A program made the translations under genes and the position numbers. Positions 24,092 through 36,153 of a DNA stretch of 64,000 nt are shown piece after piece. The DNA is from Pseudorasbora parva (Eukaryota > Chordata > Actinopteri > Cypriniformes > Gobionidae): contig NC_090173.1 of assembly GCF_024679245.1 (NCBI RefSeq), positions 11,255,462-11,319,461 of the forward strand. The letters are read 5' to 3'. Numbering within the stretch: the stretch's first letter is position 1; every line of letters begins with the position of its first letter. The notes below the pieces were generated by a model. That model saw nothing but the letters and a program-made list of their open reading frames with translations. It made no database searches and was not told where the DNA came from.

Positions 24092-24489
24092 TATGGAGCT
24101 ATTTCAGTCTCATTAAAGATAAATACACACACATATGCATATATTCACATATGCACACACAGGATACACAAATGCACAAAAAAATTCACAAATGCACACA
24201 CAAAATTTAAAAAGCACAGAAGATTCACAAATGCATACAAAATTCATAAATGCACACAAAATTCATAAATACACACAAAATTAAGAAATGCAAAGAAAGT
24301 TTACTAATGCGCTCAAGATTCAGAAATGCACAGGGCAAGATTCAAAATTGTATTTCTGATGCACACACAAATATATCTCGATTTACAAACTGCTCGCGGT
24401 CTGTGAACTTCACTGCATTTGTGTGTGAATTTTGAGACTCCCCTGACTTGGCTCGACACACAAATGCCCTTTTTAAACAGGGAATGATC

Positions 24490-24660
24490 AGCAGCCAATC
24501 AGATATCACCCTCGTTTTAGCCAATCACAAGAACGCACCCCACATGGGGGATTGTTCATTTATAAGCCAATCACATGAACACAGGTGCTGCGAGCGCTGC
24601 GGAGTTCTGTCTGTCTGTCTGTCAGTCAGTTGAGAATTGAGACCTGAAGACATGGCTTCT
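24490..24660 (+). promoter_or_regulatory. Putative RNA polymerase II promoter in the foldback arm
   Basis: Three CCAAT boxes (AGCCAATCAG at about 24492, TAGCCAATCACAA at 24519, AAGCCAATCACATG at 24565) accompany a TATA-like ATTTATAAG at about 24559. The start codon lies about 90 bp further on. A mirror copy lies on the minus strand of the right arm at about 24830-24985, so transcription from both would converge. Function is inferred from motif order only. Confidence 0.45.
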
Positions 24661-24678
24661 GGCAACGACAGGGGAGCG
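24652..24678 (+). CDS. Short first coding exon, MASGNDRGA, with splice donor
   Basis: ATG at 24652 gives M-A-S-G-N-D-R-G-A, and the exon is followed directly by a consensus donor GTAAGT (24679-24684). It lies just downstream of the arm promoter, in the unique centre of the foldback. It is plausibly the 5' coding exon of the parental transposon's gene, left behind after internal deletion. There is no acceptor or second exon in the element, so it does not encode a protein by itself. Nine residues are too few to identify the family. Confidence 0.4.
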
Positions 24679-25489
24679 GTAAGTATAACTTAACGTGTTA
24701 AGCTAGTTATCTCCTTGTTATGAGATGTTTAATTGTTAATGTTAACCGTATGTAATGTAATTGTGCAACATTCAACATAAGCTAGCGAGTCTGTCGCCCC
24801 AAGCCGAGGTAGCAGGTACCTGTCTTCAGGTCTCAATTCTCAACTGACTGAAAGACAGACAGACAGAACTCCGCAGCGCTCGCAGCACCTGTGTTCATGT
24901 GATTGGCTTATAAATGAACAATCCCCCATGTGGGGTGCGTTCTTGTGATTGGCTAAAACGAGGGTGATATCTGATTGGCTGCTGATCATTCCCTGTTTAA
25001 AAAGGGCATTTGTGTGTCGAGCCAAGTCAGGGGAGTCTCAAAATTCACACACAAATGCAGTGAAGTTCACAGACCGCGAGCAGTTTGTAAATCGAGATAT
25101 ATTTGTGTGTGCATCAGAAATACAATTTTGAATCTTGCCCTGTGCATTTCTGAATCTTGAGCGCATTTGTAAATTTTCTTTGCATTTCTTAATTTTGTGT
25201 GTATTTATGAATTTTGTGTGTATTTATGAATTTTGTGTGCATTTATGAATTTTGTGTGCATTTATGAATTTTGTATGCATTTGTGAATCTTCTGTGCTTT
25301 TTAAATTTTGTGTGTGCATTTGTGAATTTTTCTGTGCATTTGTGTATCCTGTGTGTGCATTTATGAATCATGTGTGTGCATTTGTGTATCCTGTGTGTGC
25401 ATTTATCTTTAATGAGACTGAAATAGCTCCATACTTATGGGGCGGCATAGCTGCAGACCAGTCAGGGTGCCCATGCTGACCCCTGACAA

Positions 25490-25966
25490 CGCCGAAACAC
25501 CCGGCTCGCAAACACCCATTACACAAACACACGGCTCGCGAGCACCTAGACTTTTATTATGACAGGACGGGACACAGTCGCCGGGCGCTCGCACTTCCGG
25601 TCTTGATGATTATAAGGTAAAGCAGCTCTGTTTATCATATTAGATACATTTAAGTGTGTTTAAAATTATGTTATGATGTTCCTCTGTGCGTTCGCTCGGC
25701 GCTGGTGTGACATGTTCACACTGCTGAGAGAAAAGCGCTTCTCCAGAATAAAACCGAGGGTAGCGCAGATATGACGCGATTGACAGGCGACTCCCTCAAA
25801 CGCTATGCTGACACGTCCCGGTCCTCGGTTAAAATAGCAATTTTCTCACAATTTACAAATAGTTGGAAACATTTGGGATATTGTAGGAACTCAACTGAAC
25901 AAAATATATAACACTGGCCTAGTGGCTTTTGGATATTTTACTGAAAAAATCCTACATAGTGGACCT
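25490..25966. mobile_element. TTAA-type (Kolobok-like) repeat fragment
   Basis: The right end reads CCTACATAGTGGACCT followed by TTAA at 25967-25970, a terminus I recall from cyprinid repeats (AGGTCCACTATG when inverted). The left boundary in the Tc1 relic is unclear and lacks the matching end. Confidence 0.5.
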
Positions 25967-26006
25967 TTAAATTGTGTTAACTCTTGAAAAATATGACTGT
26001 TTTTAA

Positions 26007-26212
26007 AGGGGAAGTTCAACCCAAAAATGTGATCTTTCTGTGTAACATCAAATAAAATAATTTGAGTCTGTTTTCCGTGTTCATACAATATTCAAATGGT
26101 AGCCTAAACAAAATGGCTCAGTTGCCAACATTCTTCAAAACATCTTCTTTTGTGTTTCACAGAAGTCATACGGGTTTAGAAACAACACGAGAGTGGGTAA
26201 ATGATGACAGCA
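26007..26212. mobile_element. Abundant cyprinid MITE copy (AGGGGAAGTTCAACCC end)
   Basis: The left end TTAA-AGGGGAAGTTCAACCC and the phrase GAGAGTGGGTAAATGATGAC are typical of a very common fish repeat with TTAA insertion sites. The right terminal inverted repeat is missing. The segment 26213-26489 after it has no recognised feature except some GGGCC-rich repeat-like wording. Confidence 0.6.
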
Positions 26213-26539
26213 TTTGAAAGCAGTAAATTTACTTTACTGCATCCTAGCTCAAAATCATCAGTGCTTTACTGTCAAGGGCATTTCTGTGTGACAAAAAAGC
26301 AATATTAAGTTTATCTGCATATGCAGCAAATTCGATAATATCTATCGTTATTTGTCCTTGTCCTAGTTTTATTTATTTACTCCAATTTAAGGCCCCAACC
26401 CCAGCAAAAACATTCACGGGGAACTCATGGGCCGGATGGGCTGGGTTTGCCATGGCCGAATTTTAGCCCCAGTCCAGCCCTGCGTACCTCCTACCTAAGC
26501 ATTGCTGAGACCATGTTCACCCTTTCATTAAAACGATAT

Positions 26540-26806
26540 TCCCTGGTGGCTGTGGCTCTTTCAGCAGGATAATGCTCCTGCCACAAAACACTAATGGTTC
26601 AGAAATGGTTTGAGGAGCACAACGAGTTTGAGGTGTTGACTTGGCCTCCAAATTTCCCAGATCTCAATCCAATCGAGCATCTGTTGGATGTGCTGAACAA
26701 ATTAAGTCCGATCCATGGAGGCCCCACCTCGCAATTTACAGCACTTAAAGGATTTGCTGCTAACATCTTGGTGCCAGATACCACAGCACACCTTCAGGGG
26801 GTCTAG
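26540..26806 (+). pseudogene. Tc1 transposase C-terminal fragment
   Basis: Frames around 26540-26806 preserve the second catalytic aspartate region in altered form (a stop replaces part of the QQDNAPCH motif: TTTCAGCAGGATAATGCTCC). The frame from 26594 then gives MVQKWFEEHNEFEVLTWPPN and FPDLNPIEHLLDVLNK, with the third catalytic Glu in NPIEH. The N-terminal and middle parts are missing or shifted. It is the last third of the same Tc1 copy as 23758-24091. Confidence 0.85.
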
Positions 26807-26914
26807 TGGAGTCCATTATTCATGTTTTTGCCACTTGTTTGAGTTTGAGTATAAGATTTTTAAAACAATATATATATTTTAATGGATTATGTTTTTTAGG
26901 CTACTCTTTGTATA

Positions 26915-26960
26915 TGTGACCCTGGTCCACAAAACCAGTCATAAGGGTTTTTTACTGTGC
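26915..26960. repeat. Short fragment of a common cyprinid repeat
   Basis: TGTGACCCTGGTCCACAAAA followed by CCAGTCATAAGGGTT is a widely dispersed phrase in cyprinid DNA. Confidence 0.5.
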
Positions 26961-28027
26961 GTATTAAGCTTGTGAAAAGCAGGTGTGATTATGTTTTTTT
27001 ATTTAGCGTCCACGTGAGCTGATGAACTTTGCCATTCATTGGAAGTCTCTGTTTGCACCTGGTACGATATGAAATCAGTTCATGCGATTCTATGACGGCA
27101 GAAATGATTTATAGAGTCACTGTTGACAAGGTCCGCTGGTAGACCACGTCAATATCATCTATCTTTTTTAGGTGCTGTTTGGATCTCACTTAATGTTTAA
27201 TAAACTTTCTCTCTTTCAAAGACCTTTTGCTCTATTGTTAATTTTTTTCCCCACACAGAGATTTATAAGTGTCTCTGGTTAATGAGACAAATCAGGACAT
27301 AAATCAATCAATGTGACACTAATGAAAGCAAATGGAACGAATTGAGGCAGAATTCCACGGAGAAAACGCAGTCAGCCGTAACACGGCGTCTAGAAAGCGA
27401 TGGCCTCTGTCCTGGTTAATGGCTATGGCGGGACCACGCTAACGACCTGCTAGCGCTAGTTTGTGTTGTTCAGACTCATGTAGCGTTTAATTTTAACACA
27501 CCGGCCACCAGTAGCGGAGGCCGGCTTCACAACAGTGGCATGCACAGGGGGATATTCAGTCAAATACAGGCTATTTTCACATTGTTTAAAACACACAATG
27601 CACATTTATGTAAACATGCACTACTTCAATGACAAGGCAATGTAGATAATGTAGAAAACCTTTTTGGACTGCCCAACTCAGGCATCAAAATAATCCCCAA
27701 ACTTCCAAGAGGTAAACAGGACTTGATTGGCTCATCTGATCAGCCTTTAGACCACCAGTCTAACCATATAAAGCTATTACAGGCCAGAGCACCCTTAACA
27801 TCTACTCTGAACCTCAAACAATTTGGTCTGGAAGACTGGAAGATATTGGTTTGTGTTGTTGACATGTCAAGAAGACTCTCAGCGAATCCACTTTTATCCA
27901 TTTTAAAAAGAAGGAAGACTCACACTGATATGGATACTGTAAAACTGACAAAATAGTGTCACTGTTTGTATCACTGTGTATTTAGCACTGAGGAAGATAC
28001 AGAGCTGAAATTCAGATTGAGATTGTA
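26961..28027. other. Repeat-poor spacer before the large minisatellite
   Basis: 27280-27480 (AATGAAAGCAAATGGAACGA, GGTTAATGGCTATGGCGGG) has the look of unique, possibly conserved DNA. A 77-residue frame at 27723-27956 has no recognisable domain, and no splice or promoter context supports it. No other feature seen. Confidence 0.4.
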
Positions 28028-31000
28028 GAGCAGAGTAGATCAAACACAACAGACTGAGCCATCTGACCAATCAGAGCAGAGTAGATCAAACACAACAGAC
28101 TGAGCCATCTGACCAATCAGAGCAGATCAATCACAACAGACTGAGTCATCTGACCAATCAGAGCAGAGTAGATCAAACAAAACAGACTGAGCCATCTGAC
28201 CAATCAGAGCAGAGTAGATCAAACACAACAGACTGAGTCATATGACCAATCAGAGCAGAGTAGATCAAACACAACAGACTGAGCCATCTGACCAATCAGA
28301 GCAGAGTAGATCAAACACAACAGACTGAGCCATCTGACCAATCAGAGCAGAGTAGATCAAACACAACAGACTGAGTCATCTGACCAATCAGAGCAGAGTA
28401 GATCAATCACAACAGACTGAGTCATCTGACCAATCAGAGCAGAGTAGATCAATCACAACAGACTGAGTCATCTGACCAATCAGAGCAGAGTAGACCAATC
28501 ACAACAGACTGAGCCATCTGACCAATCAGAGCAGAGTAGATCAATCACAACAGACTGAGCCATCTGACCAATCAGAGCAGAGTAGATCAAACACAACAGA
28601 CTGAGCCATCTGACCAATCAGAGCAGAGTAGATCAATCACAACAGACTGGGTCATCTGACCAATCAGAGGAGAGTAGATCAATCACAACAGACTGAGTCA
28701 TCTGACCAATCAGAGCAGAGTAGATCAAACACAACAGACTGAGCCATCTGACCAATCAGAGCAGAGTAGATCAAACACAACAGACTGAGTCATCTGACCA
28801 ATCAGAGCAGAGTAGATCAAACACAACAGACTGAGTCATCTGACCAATCAGAGCAGAGTAGATCAAACACAACAGACTGAGTCATCTGACCAATCAGAGC
28901 AGAGTAGATCAAACACAACAGACTGAGTCATCTGACCAATCAGAGCAGAGTAGATCAAACACAACAGACTGAGCCATCTGACCAATCAGAGCAGAGTAGA
29001 TCAAACACAACAGACTGAGTCATCTGACCAATCAGAGCAGAGTAGATCAAACACAACAGACTGAGCCATCTGACCAATCAGAGCAGAGTAGATCAAACAC
29101 AACAGACTGAGCCATCTGACCAATCAGAGCAGAGTAGATCAAACACAACAGACTGAGTCATCTGACCAATCAGAGCAGAGTAGATCAAACACAACAGACT
29201 GAGCCATCTGACCAATCAGAGCAGAGTAGATCAAACACAACAGACTGAGTCATCTGACCAATCAGAGCAGAGTAGACCAAACACAACAGACTGAGCCATC
29301 TGACCAATCAGAGCAGAGTAGATCAATCACAACAGACTGAGTCATCTGACCAATCAGAGCAGAGTAGATCAAACACAACAGACTGTCATCTGACCAATCA
29401 GAGCAGAGTAGACCAAACACAACAGACTGAGTCATCTGACCAATCAGAGCAGAGTAGATCAAACACAACAGACTGAGCCATCTGACCAATCAGAGCAGAG
29501 TAGATCAAACACAACAGACTGAGCCATCTGACCAATCAGAGCAGAGTAGATCAATCACAACAGACTGAGTCATCTGACCAATCAGAGCAGAGTAGATCAA
29601 ACACAACAGACTGTCATCTGACCAATCAGAGCAGAGTAGACCAAACACAACAGACTGAGTCATTTGACCAATCAGAGCAGAGTAGATCAAACACAACAGA
29701 CTGAGTCATCTGACCAATCAGAGCAGAGTAGATCAAACACAACAGACTGAGTCATTTGACCAATCAGAGCAGAGTAGATCAAACACAACAGACTGAGTCA
29801 TCTGACCAATCAGAGCAGAGTAGATCAAACACAACAGACTGAGTCATTTGACCAATCAGAGCAGAGTAGATCAATCACAACAGACTGAGTCATCTGACCT
29901 ATCAGAGAAGAGTAGATCAAACACAACAGACTGAGTCATCTGACCAATCAGAGCAGAGTAGATCAATCACAACAGACTGAGTCATCTGACCAATCAGAGC
30001 AGATTAGATCAAACACAACAGACTGAGTCATCTGACCAATCAGAGCAGAGTAGATCAAACACAACAGACTGAGCCATCTGACCAATCAGAGGAGAGTAGA
30101 TCAATCACAACAGACTGAGTCATCTGACCAATCAGAGCAGAGTAGATCAAACACAACAGACTGAGCCATCTGACCAATCAGAGCAGAGTAGATCAAACAC
30201 AACAGACTGAGTCATCTGACCAATCAGAGCAGAGTAGATCAAACACAACAGACTGAGCCATCTGACCAATCAGAGCAGAGTAGATCAAACACAACAGACT
30301 GAGCCATCTGACCAATCAGAGCAGAGTAGATCAAACACAACAGACTGAGCCATCTGACCAATCAGAGCAGAGTAGATCAAACACAACAGACTGAGCCATC
30401 TGACCAATCAGAGCAGAGTAGATCAAACACAACAGACTGAGTCATCTGACCAATCAGAGCAGAGTAGATCAAACACAACAGACTGAGTCATCTGACCAAT
30501 CAGAGCAGAGTAGATCAAACACAACAGACTGAGTCATCTGACCAATCAGAGCAGAGTAGATCAAACACAACAGACTGAGCCATCTGACCAATCAGAGCAG
30601 AGTAGATCAAACACAACAGACTGAGCCATCTGACCAATCAGAGCAGAGTAGATCAAACACAACAGACTGAGCCATCTGACCAATCAGAGCAGAGTAGATC
30701 AAACACAACAGACTGAGTCATCTGACCAATCAGAGCAGAGTAGATCAAACACAACAGACTGAGCCATCTGACCAATCAGAGCAGAGTAGATCAAACACAA
30801 CAGACTGAGCCATCTGACCAATCAGAGCAGAGTAGATCAAACACAACAGACTGAGTCATCTGACCAATCAGAGCAGAGTAGATCAAACACAACAGACTGA
30901 GCCATCTGACCAATCAGAGCAGAGTAGATCAAACACAACAGACTGAGCCATCTGACCAATCAGAGCAGAGTAGATCAAACACAACAGACTGAGTCATCTG

Positions 31001-34000
31001 ACCAATCAGAGCAGAGTAGATCAAACACAACAGACTGAGTCATCTGACCAATCAGAGCAGAGTAGATCAAACACAACAGACTGAGTCATCTGACCAATCA
31101 GAGCAGAGTAGATCAAACACAACAGACTGAGTCATTTGACCAATCAGAGCAGAGTAGATCAATCACAACAGACTGAGTCATCTGACCAATCAGAGCAGAG
31201 TAGATCAATCACAACAGACTGAGTCATCTGACCTATCAGAGAAGAGTAGATCAAACACAACAGACTGAGCCATCTGACCAATCAGAGCAGAGTAGATCAA
31301 ACACAACAGACTGAGCCATCTGACCAATCAGAGCAGAGTAGATCAAACACAACAGACTGAGCCATATGACCAATCAGAGCAGAGTAGATCAAACACAACA
31401 GACTGAGCCATCTGACCAATCAGAGCAGAGTAGATCAAACACAACAGACTGAGCCATCTGACCAATCAGAGCAGAGTAGATCAATCACAACAGACTGAGC
31501 CATCTGACCAATCAGAGCAGAGTAGATCAATCACAACAGACTGAGTCATCTGACCAATCTGAGCAGAGTAGATCAAACACAACAGACTGAGTCATCTGAC
31601 CAATCCGAGCAGAGTAGATCAAACACAACAGACTGAGCCATCTGACCAATCAGAGGAGAGTAGATCAATCACAACAGACTGAGTCATCTGACCAATCAGA
31701 GCAGAGTAGATCAAACACAACAGACTGAGCCATCTGACCAATCAGAGCAGAGTAGATCAAACACAACAGACTGAGTCATCTGACCAATCAGAGCAGAGTA
31801 GATCAAACACAACAGACTGAGTCATCTGACCAATCAGAGCAGAGTAGATCAAACACAACAGACTGAGTCATCTGACCAATCAGAGCAGAGTAGATCAAAC
31901 ACAACAGACTGAGTCATCTGACCAATCAGAGCAGAGTAGATCAAACACAACAGACTGAGCCATCTGACCAATCAGAGCAGAGTAGATCAAACACAACAGA
32001 CTGAGCCATCTGACCAATCAGAGCAGAGTAGATCAAACACAACAGACTGAGTCATCTGACCAATCAGAGCAGAGTAGACCAAACACAACAGACTGAGCCA
32101 TCTGACCAATCAGAGCAGAGTAGATCAAACACAACAGACTGAGCCATCTGACCAATCAGAGCAGAGTAGATCAAACACAACAGAATGAGCCATCTGACCA
32201 ATCAGAGCAGAGTAGATCAAACACAACAGACTGAGCCATCTGACCAATCAGAGCAGAGTAGATCAAACACAACAGACTGAGCCATCTGACCAATCAGAGC
32301 AGAGTAGATCAAACACAACAGACTGAGTCATCTGACCAATCAGAGCAGAGTAGATCAAACACAACAGACTGAGCCATCTGACCAATCAGAGCAGAGTAGA
32401 TCAAACACAACAGACTGAGCCATCTGACCAATCAGAGCAGAGTAGATCAAACACAACAGACTGAGTCATCTGACCAATCAGAGCAGAGTAGATCAAACAC
32501 AACAGACTGAGTCATCTGACCAATCAGAGCAGAGTAGATCAAACACAACAGACTGAGCCATCTGACCAATCAGAGCAGAGTAGATCAATCACAACAGACT
32601 GAGCCATCTGACCAATCAGAGCAGAGTAGATCAATCACAACAGACTGAGTCATTTGACCAATCAGAGCAGAGTAGATCAATCACAACAGACTGAGTCATC
32701 TGACCTATCAGAGAAGAGTAGATCAAACACAACAGACTGAGTCATCTGACCAATCAGAGCAGAGTAGATCAATCACAACAGACTGAGTCATCTGACCAAT
32801 CAGAGCAGAGTAGATCAATCACAACAGACTGAGTCATCTGACCAATCAGAGAAGAGTAGATCAAACACAGACTGAGCCATCTGACCAATCAGAGCAGAGT
32901 AGATCAAACACAACAGACTGAGTCATCTGACCAATCAGAGCAGAGTAGATCAATCACAACAGACTGAGTCATCTGACCAATCAGAGCAGAGTAGATCAAA
33001 CACAACAGACTGAGCCATCTGACCAATCAGAACAGAGTAGATCAAACACAACAGACTGAGTCATCTGACCAATCAGAGCAGAGTAGATCAAACACAACAG
33101 ACTGAGCCATCTGACCAATCAGAGCACAGTAGATCAATCACAACAGACTGAGTCATCTGACCAATCAGAGCAGAGTAGATCAATCACAACAGACTGAGCC
33201 ATCTGACCAATCAGAGCAGAGTAGATCAAACACAACAGACTGAGTCATCTGACCAATCAGAGCAGAGTAGATCAATCACAACAGACTGAGTCATCTGACC
33301 AATCAGAGCAGAGTAGATCAAACACAACAGACTGAGCCATCTGACCAATCAGAGCAGAGTAGATCAAACACAACAGACTGAGTCATCTGACCAATCAGAG
33401 CAGAGTAGATCAAACACAACAGACTGAGTCATCTGACCAATCAGAGCAGAGTAGATCAATCACAACAGACTGAGCCATCTGACCAATCAGAGCAGATTAG
33501 ATCAAACACAACAGACTGAGTCATCTGACCAATCAGAGCAGAGTAGATCAAACACAACAGACTGAGTCATCTGACCAATCAGAGCAGAGTAGATCAATCA
33601 CAACAGACTGAGTCATCTGACCAATCAGAGCAGAGTAGATCAAACACAACAGACTGAGCCATCTGACCAATCAGAGCAGAGTAGATCAAACACAACAGAC
33701 TGAGTCATCTGACCAATCCGAGCAGAGTAGATCAAACACAACAGACTGAGCCATCTGACCAATCAGAACAGAGTAGATCAAACACAACAGACTGAGCCAT
33801 CTGACCAATCAGAGCAGAGTAGATCAAACACAACAGACTGAGCCATCTGACCAATCAGAGCACAGTAGATCAATCACAACAGACTGAGTCATCTGACCAA
33901 TCAGAGCAGAGTAGATCAATATCAACAGACTGAGCCATCTGACCAATCAGAGCAGAGTAGATCAAACACAACAGACTGAGTCATCTGACCAATCAGAGCA

Positions 34001-34364
34001 GAGTAGATCAATCACAACAGACTGAGTCATCTGACCAATCAGAGCAGAGTAGATCAAACACAACAGACTGAGTCATCTGACCAATCAGAGCAGAGTAGAT
34101 CAAACACAACAGACTGAGTCATCTGACCAATCAGAGCAGAGTAGATCAAACACAACAGACTGAGCCATCTGACCAATCAGAGCAGAGTAGATCAAACACA
34201 ACAGACTGAGTCATCTGACCAATCAGAGCAGAGTAGATCAAACACAACAGACTGAGCCATCTGACCAATCAGAGCAGAGTAGATCAATCACAACAGACTG
34301 AGCCATCTGACCAATCAGAGCAGAGTAGATCAAACACAACAGACTGAGCCATCTGACCAATCAG
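28028..34364. repeat. 46-bp minisatellite, about 138 tandem copies (array 1)
   Basis: The unit of 46 bp consists of AGCAGAGTAGATCAAACACA then ACAGACTGAGTCATCTG then ACCAATCAG. Two sites vary between units: A/T in CAAACAC/CAATCAC, and T/C in GAGTCAT/GAGCCAT. Every typical unit has GACCAATCAG, which matches the NF-Y CCAAT-box consensus. T variants also have TGAGTCA, an AP-1 consensus. The rare variant TGACCTATCAGAGAAG recurs at about 29896, 31230 and 32702, spacings of exactly 29 and 32 units. A 2-bp-deleted unit recurs at 29381 and 29609 (228 bp = 4x46+44). Large-block duplication therefore shaped the array. The unit is not a multiple of 3 and does not encode a repeat protein. Confidence 0.98.
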
Positions 34365-35092
34365 TGTGTGTCAGCCTATTTACACTAATTACAAAAAATA
34401 TAATAGAAATAAAAGAATATCATACTACACAAGTTGCATTGATACAGTTTGTTCATGAAAAATGTATAATGTATGAACACGAATAGTGAAAAGGTAATTT
34501 TAAATAATAAAACAAATACACAGAATAATCAAGTTTTCTTTGTCATTATTATGTTTTTTCACAGCGTACTTGCCAAACGTAGACAGTCTTAAAGATTGAA
34601 TCTGAAAAACAAATCTGAGCAAAACCAGTTTGACCTAAACTCCCGAACACAGGCTGATCCTCTGGGCTTCGGTAATGGCAGAGGAGAGTGTGTTCATAAA
34701 CAAAAATAATAAACAAGTGATGCCTGTGCGGTCATGTGAAGAGCTCAAGAAGAGCTGTCACAAAGGTTAATGGTACACAAGTAAACAAACAAACCAATAA
34801 ATAATGATTCCCTCACTCACATCCTGCTCCTTAGTTCATTAGTCACCTGAAAGGTCTCGTCTAGCAGCAAGGGATTGTGGGTATTCACTGGCAAAGGGTC
34901 TTGGGGGAAACTCGCTTCTGGGCCAACAATAAGTAATTAGCAGCAATTAGCGTTTGTGATTAACTGCCTCAGGTGATGAAAAAAAGGGAAGGGGAGGAGA
35001 GGAAAAAAGAACAGGGGTGGAAGAGAGAAGCTGCTATGACCCTCAGAGAGAGAGGTACTGCATATTAAACAGACAACACACTACACAGAACT
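34365..35092. other. Repeat-poor spacer with homeodomain-core words
   Basis: 34920-34975 carries AAGTAATTAGCAGCAATTAG and GTGATTAACTGCCTCAGG, which is enhancer-like wording. No gene. Confidence 0.35.
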
Positions 35093-35709
<617 letters not shown>

Positions 35710-36153
35710 TTCCTATTGGAAGATATGCACATCCTGACAGCTCTGTGGATGCTTGAGGAGCGCAAATGAACGTAAAATGGGATTCTGAGAAATGAATTTG
35801 AGAAATAACAAAATTATGAATATCCTGACAGGCCTATTAGTCACCTGCTCTCCGCGTGGCTTTGTCGTGATCTTCTACATTGTATTTCCACACAATGATT
35901 CAATTAAATGCAAATGGAGGTGATGTAAACCATATTGCTTCTTTCAGCGCTGTCAGATCTCTACAGTTCAATCAAAATACCTTAGATTTACAGGAACGCA
36001 TTTAGAGCCTCTAGAGGGAAAATTATTCAGGTACAAAATACCCATTTTCACAAATTTTGAGGGCCGTTCATGTGCTAATTCATTAGCAGTGTTTGCTTAA
36101 GCTATAATATCCCTATGATTTCCGTAATTGGTCAAAATTTTTAAGAATAAACA
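35710..36153. other. Unique spacer with an octamer motif
   Basis: AATTAAATGCAAATGGAGG at about 35902 includes ATGCAAAT, a POU/Oct consensus. There is no coding signal. Confidence 0.35.

Larger units (their letters stand above)
24092..25433. mobile_element. 1.34-kb foldback element with 6-bp TSD, promoter and first exon
   Basis: The arms (24092 to about 24648 and about 24825-25433) are near-identical inverted copies. The termini TATGGAGCTATTTCAGTCTC and its inverse share TATGGAG and ATTTCAGTC with the larger foldback at 17767. The TSD is CTTATG (24086-24091 and 25434-25439), exactly 6 bp and verified by the interrupted Tc1. The outer arms carry ACACAAAATTCATAAATGC-type tandem phrases, the inner arms a CCAAT/TATA promoter. 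The central unique 180 bp keeps a first exon and splice donor. The TAT...ATA ends with a 6-bp TSD suggest the IS3EU superfamily (inference). It is non-autonomous because no catalytic domain is present. Confidence 0.88.
23640..26818 (+). mobile_element. Degenerate Tc1-like transposon split by two insertions
   Basis: The Tc1 body occupies about 23640-24091, 25440-25490 and 26490-26818. It is interrupted by the foldback element (24092-25433) and by TTAA-type repeats (about 25490-26212). Across the foldback, the sequence GTTTGTTGCTTATG joins to GGGCGGCATAGCTGCAGACC after one CTTATG copy is removed, which restores continuous Tc1 sequence. The order of insertion is therefore clear: Tc1 first, foldback later. 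The TIRs are not intact. Confidence 0.8.

Noticed and set aside
27723..27956. 77-residue ORF (MIGSSDQPLDHQ...)
   Set aside because: No domain, promoter or splice signal was recognised. The length is compatible with chance in 64 kb.
28028..34364. CRISPR-like appearance of a regular 46-bp array
   Set aside because: The units abut one another without variable spacers, no cas genes exist, and the context is vertebrate. It is a minisatellite.
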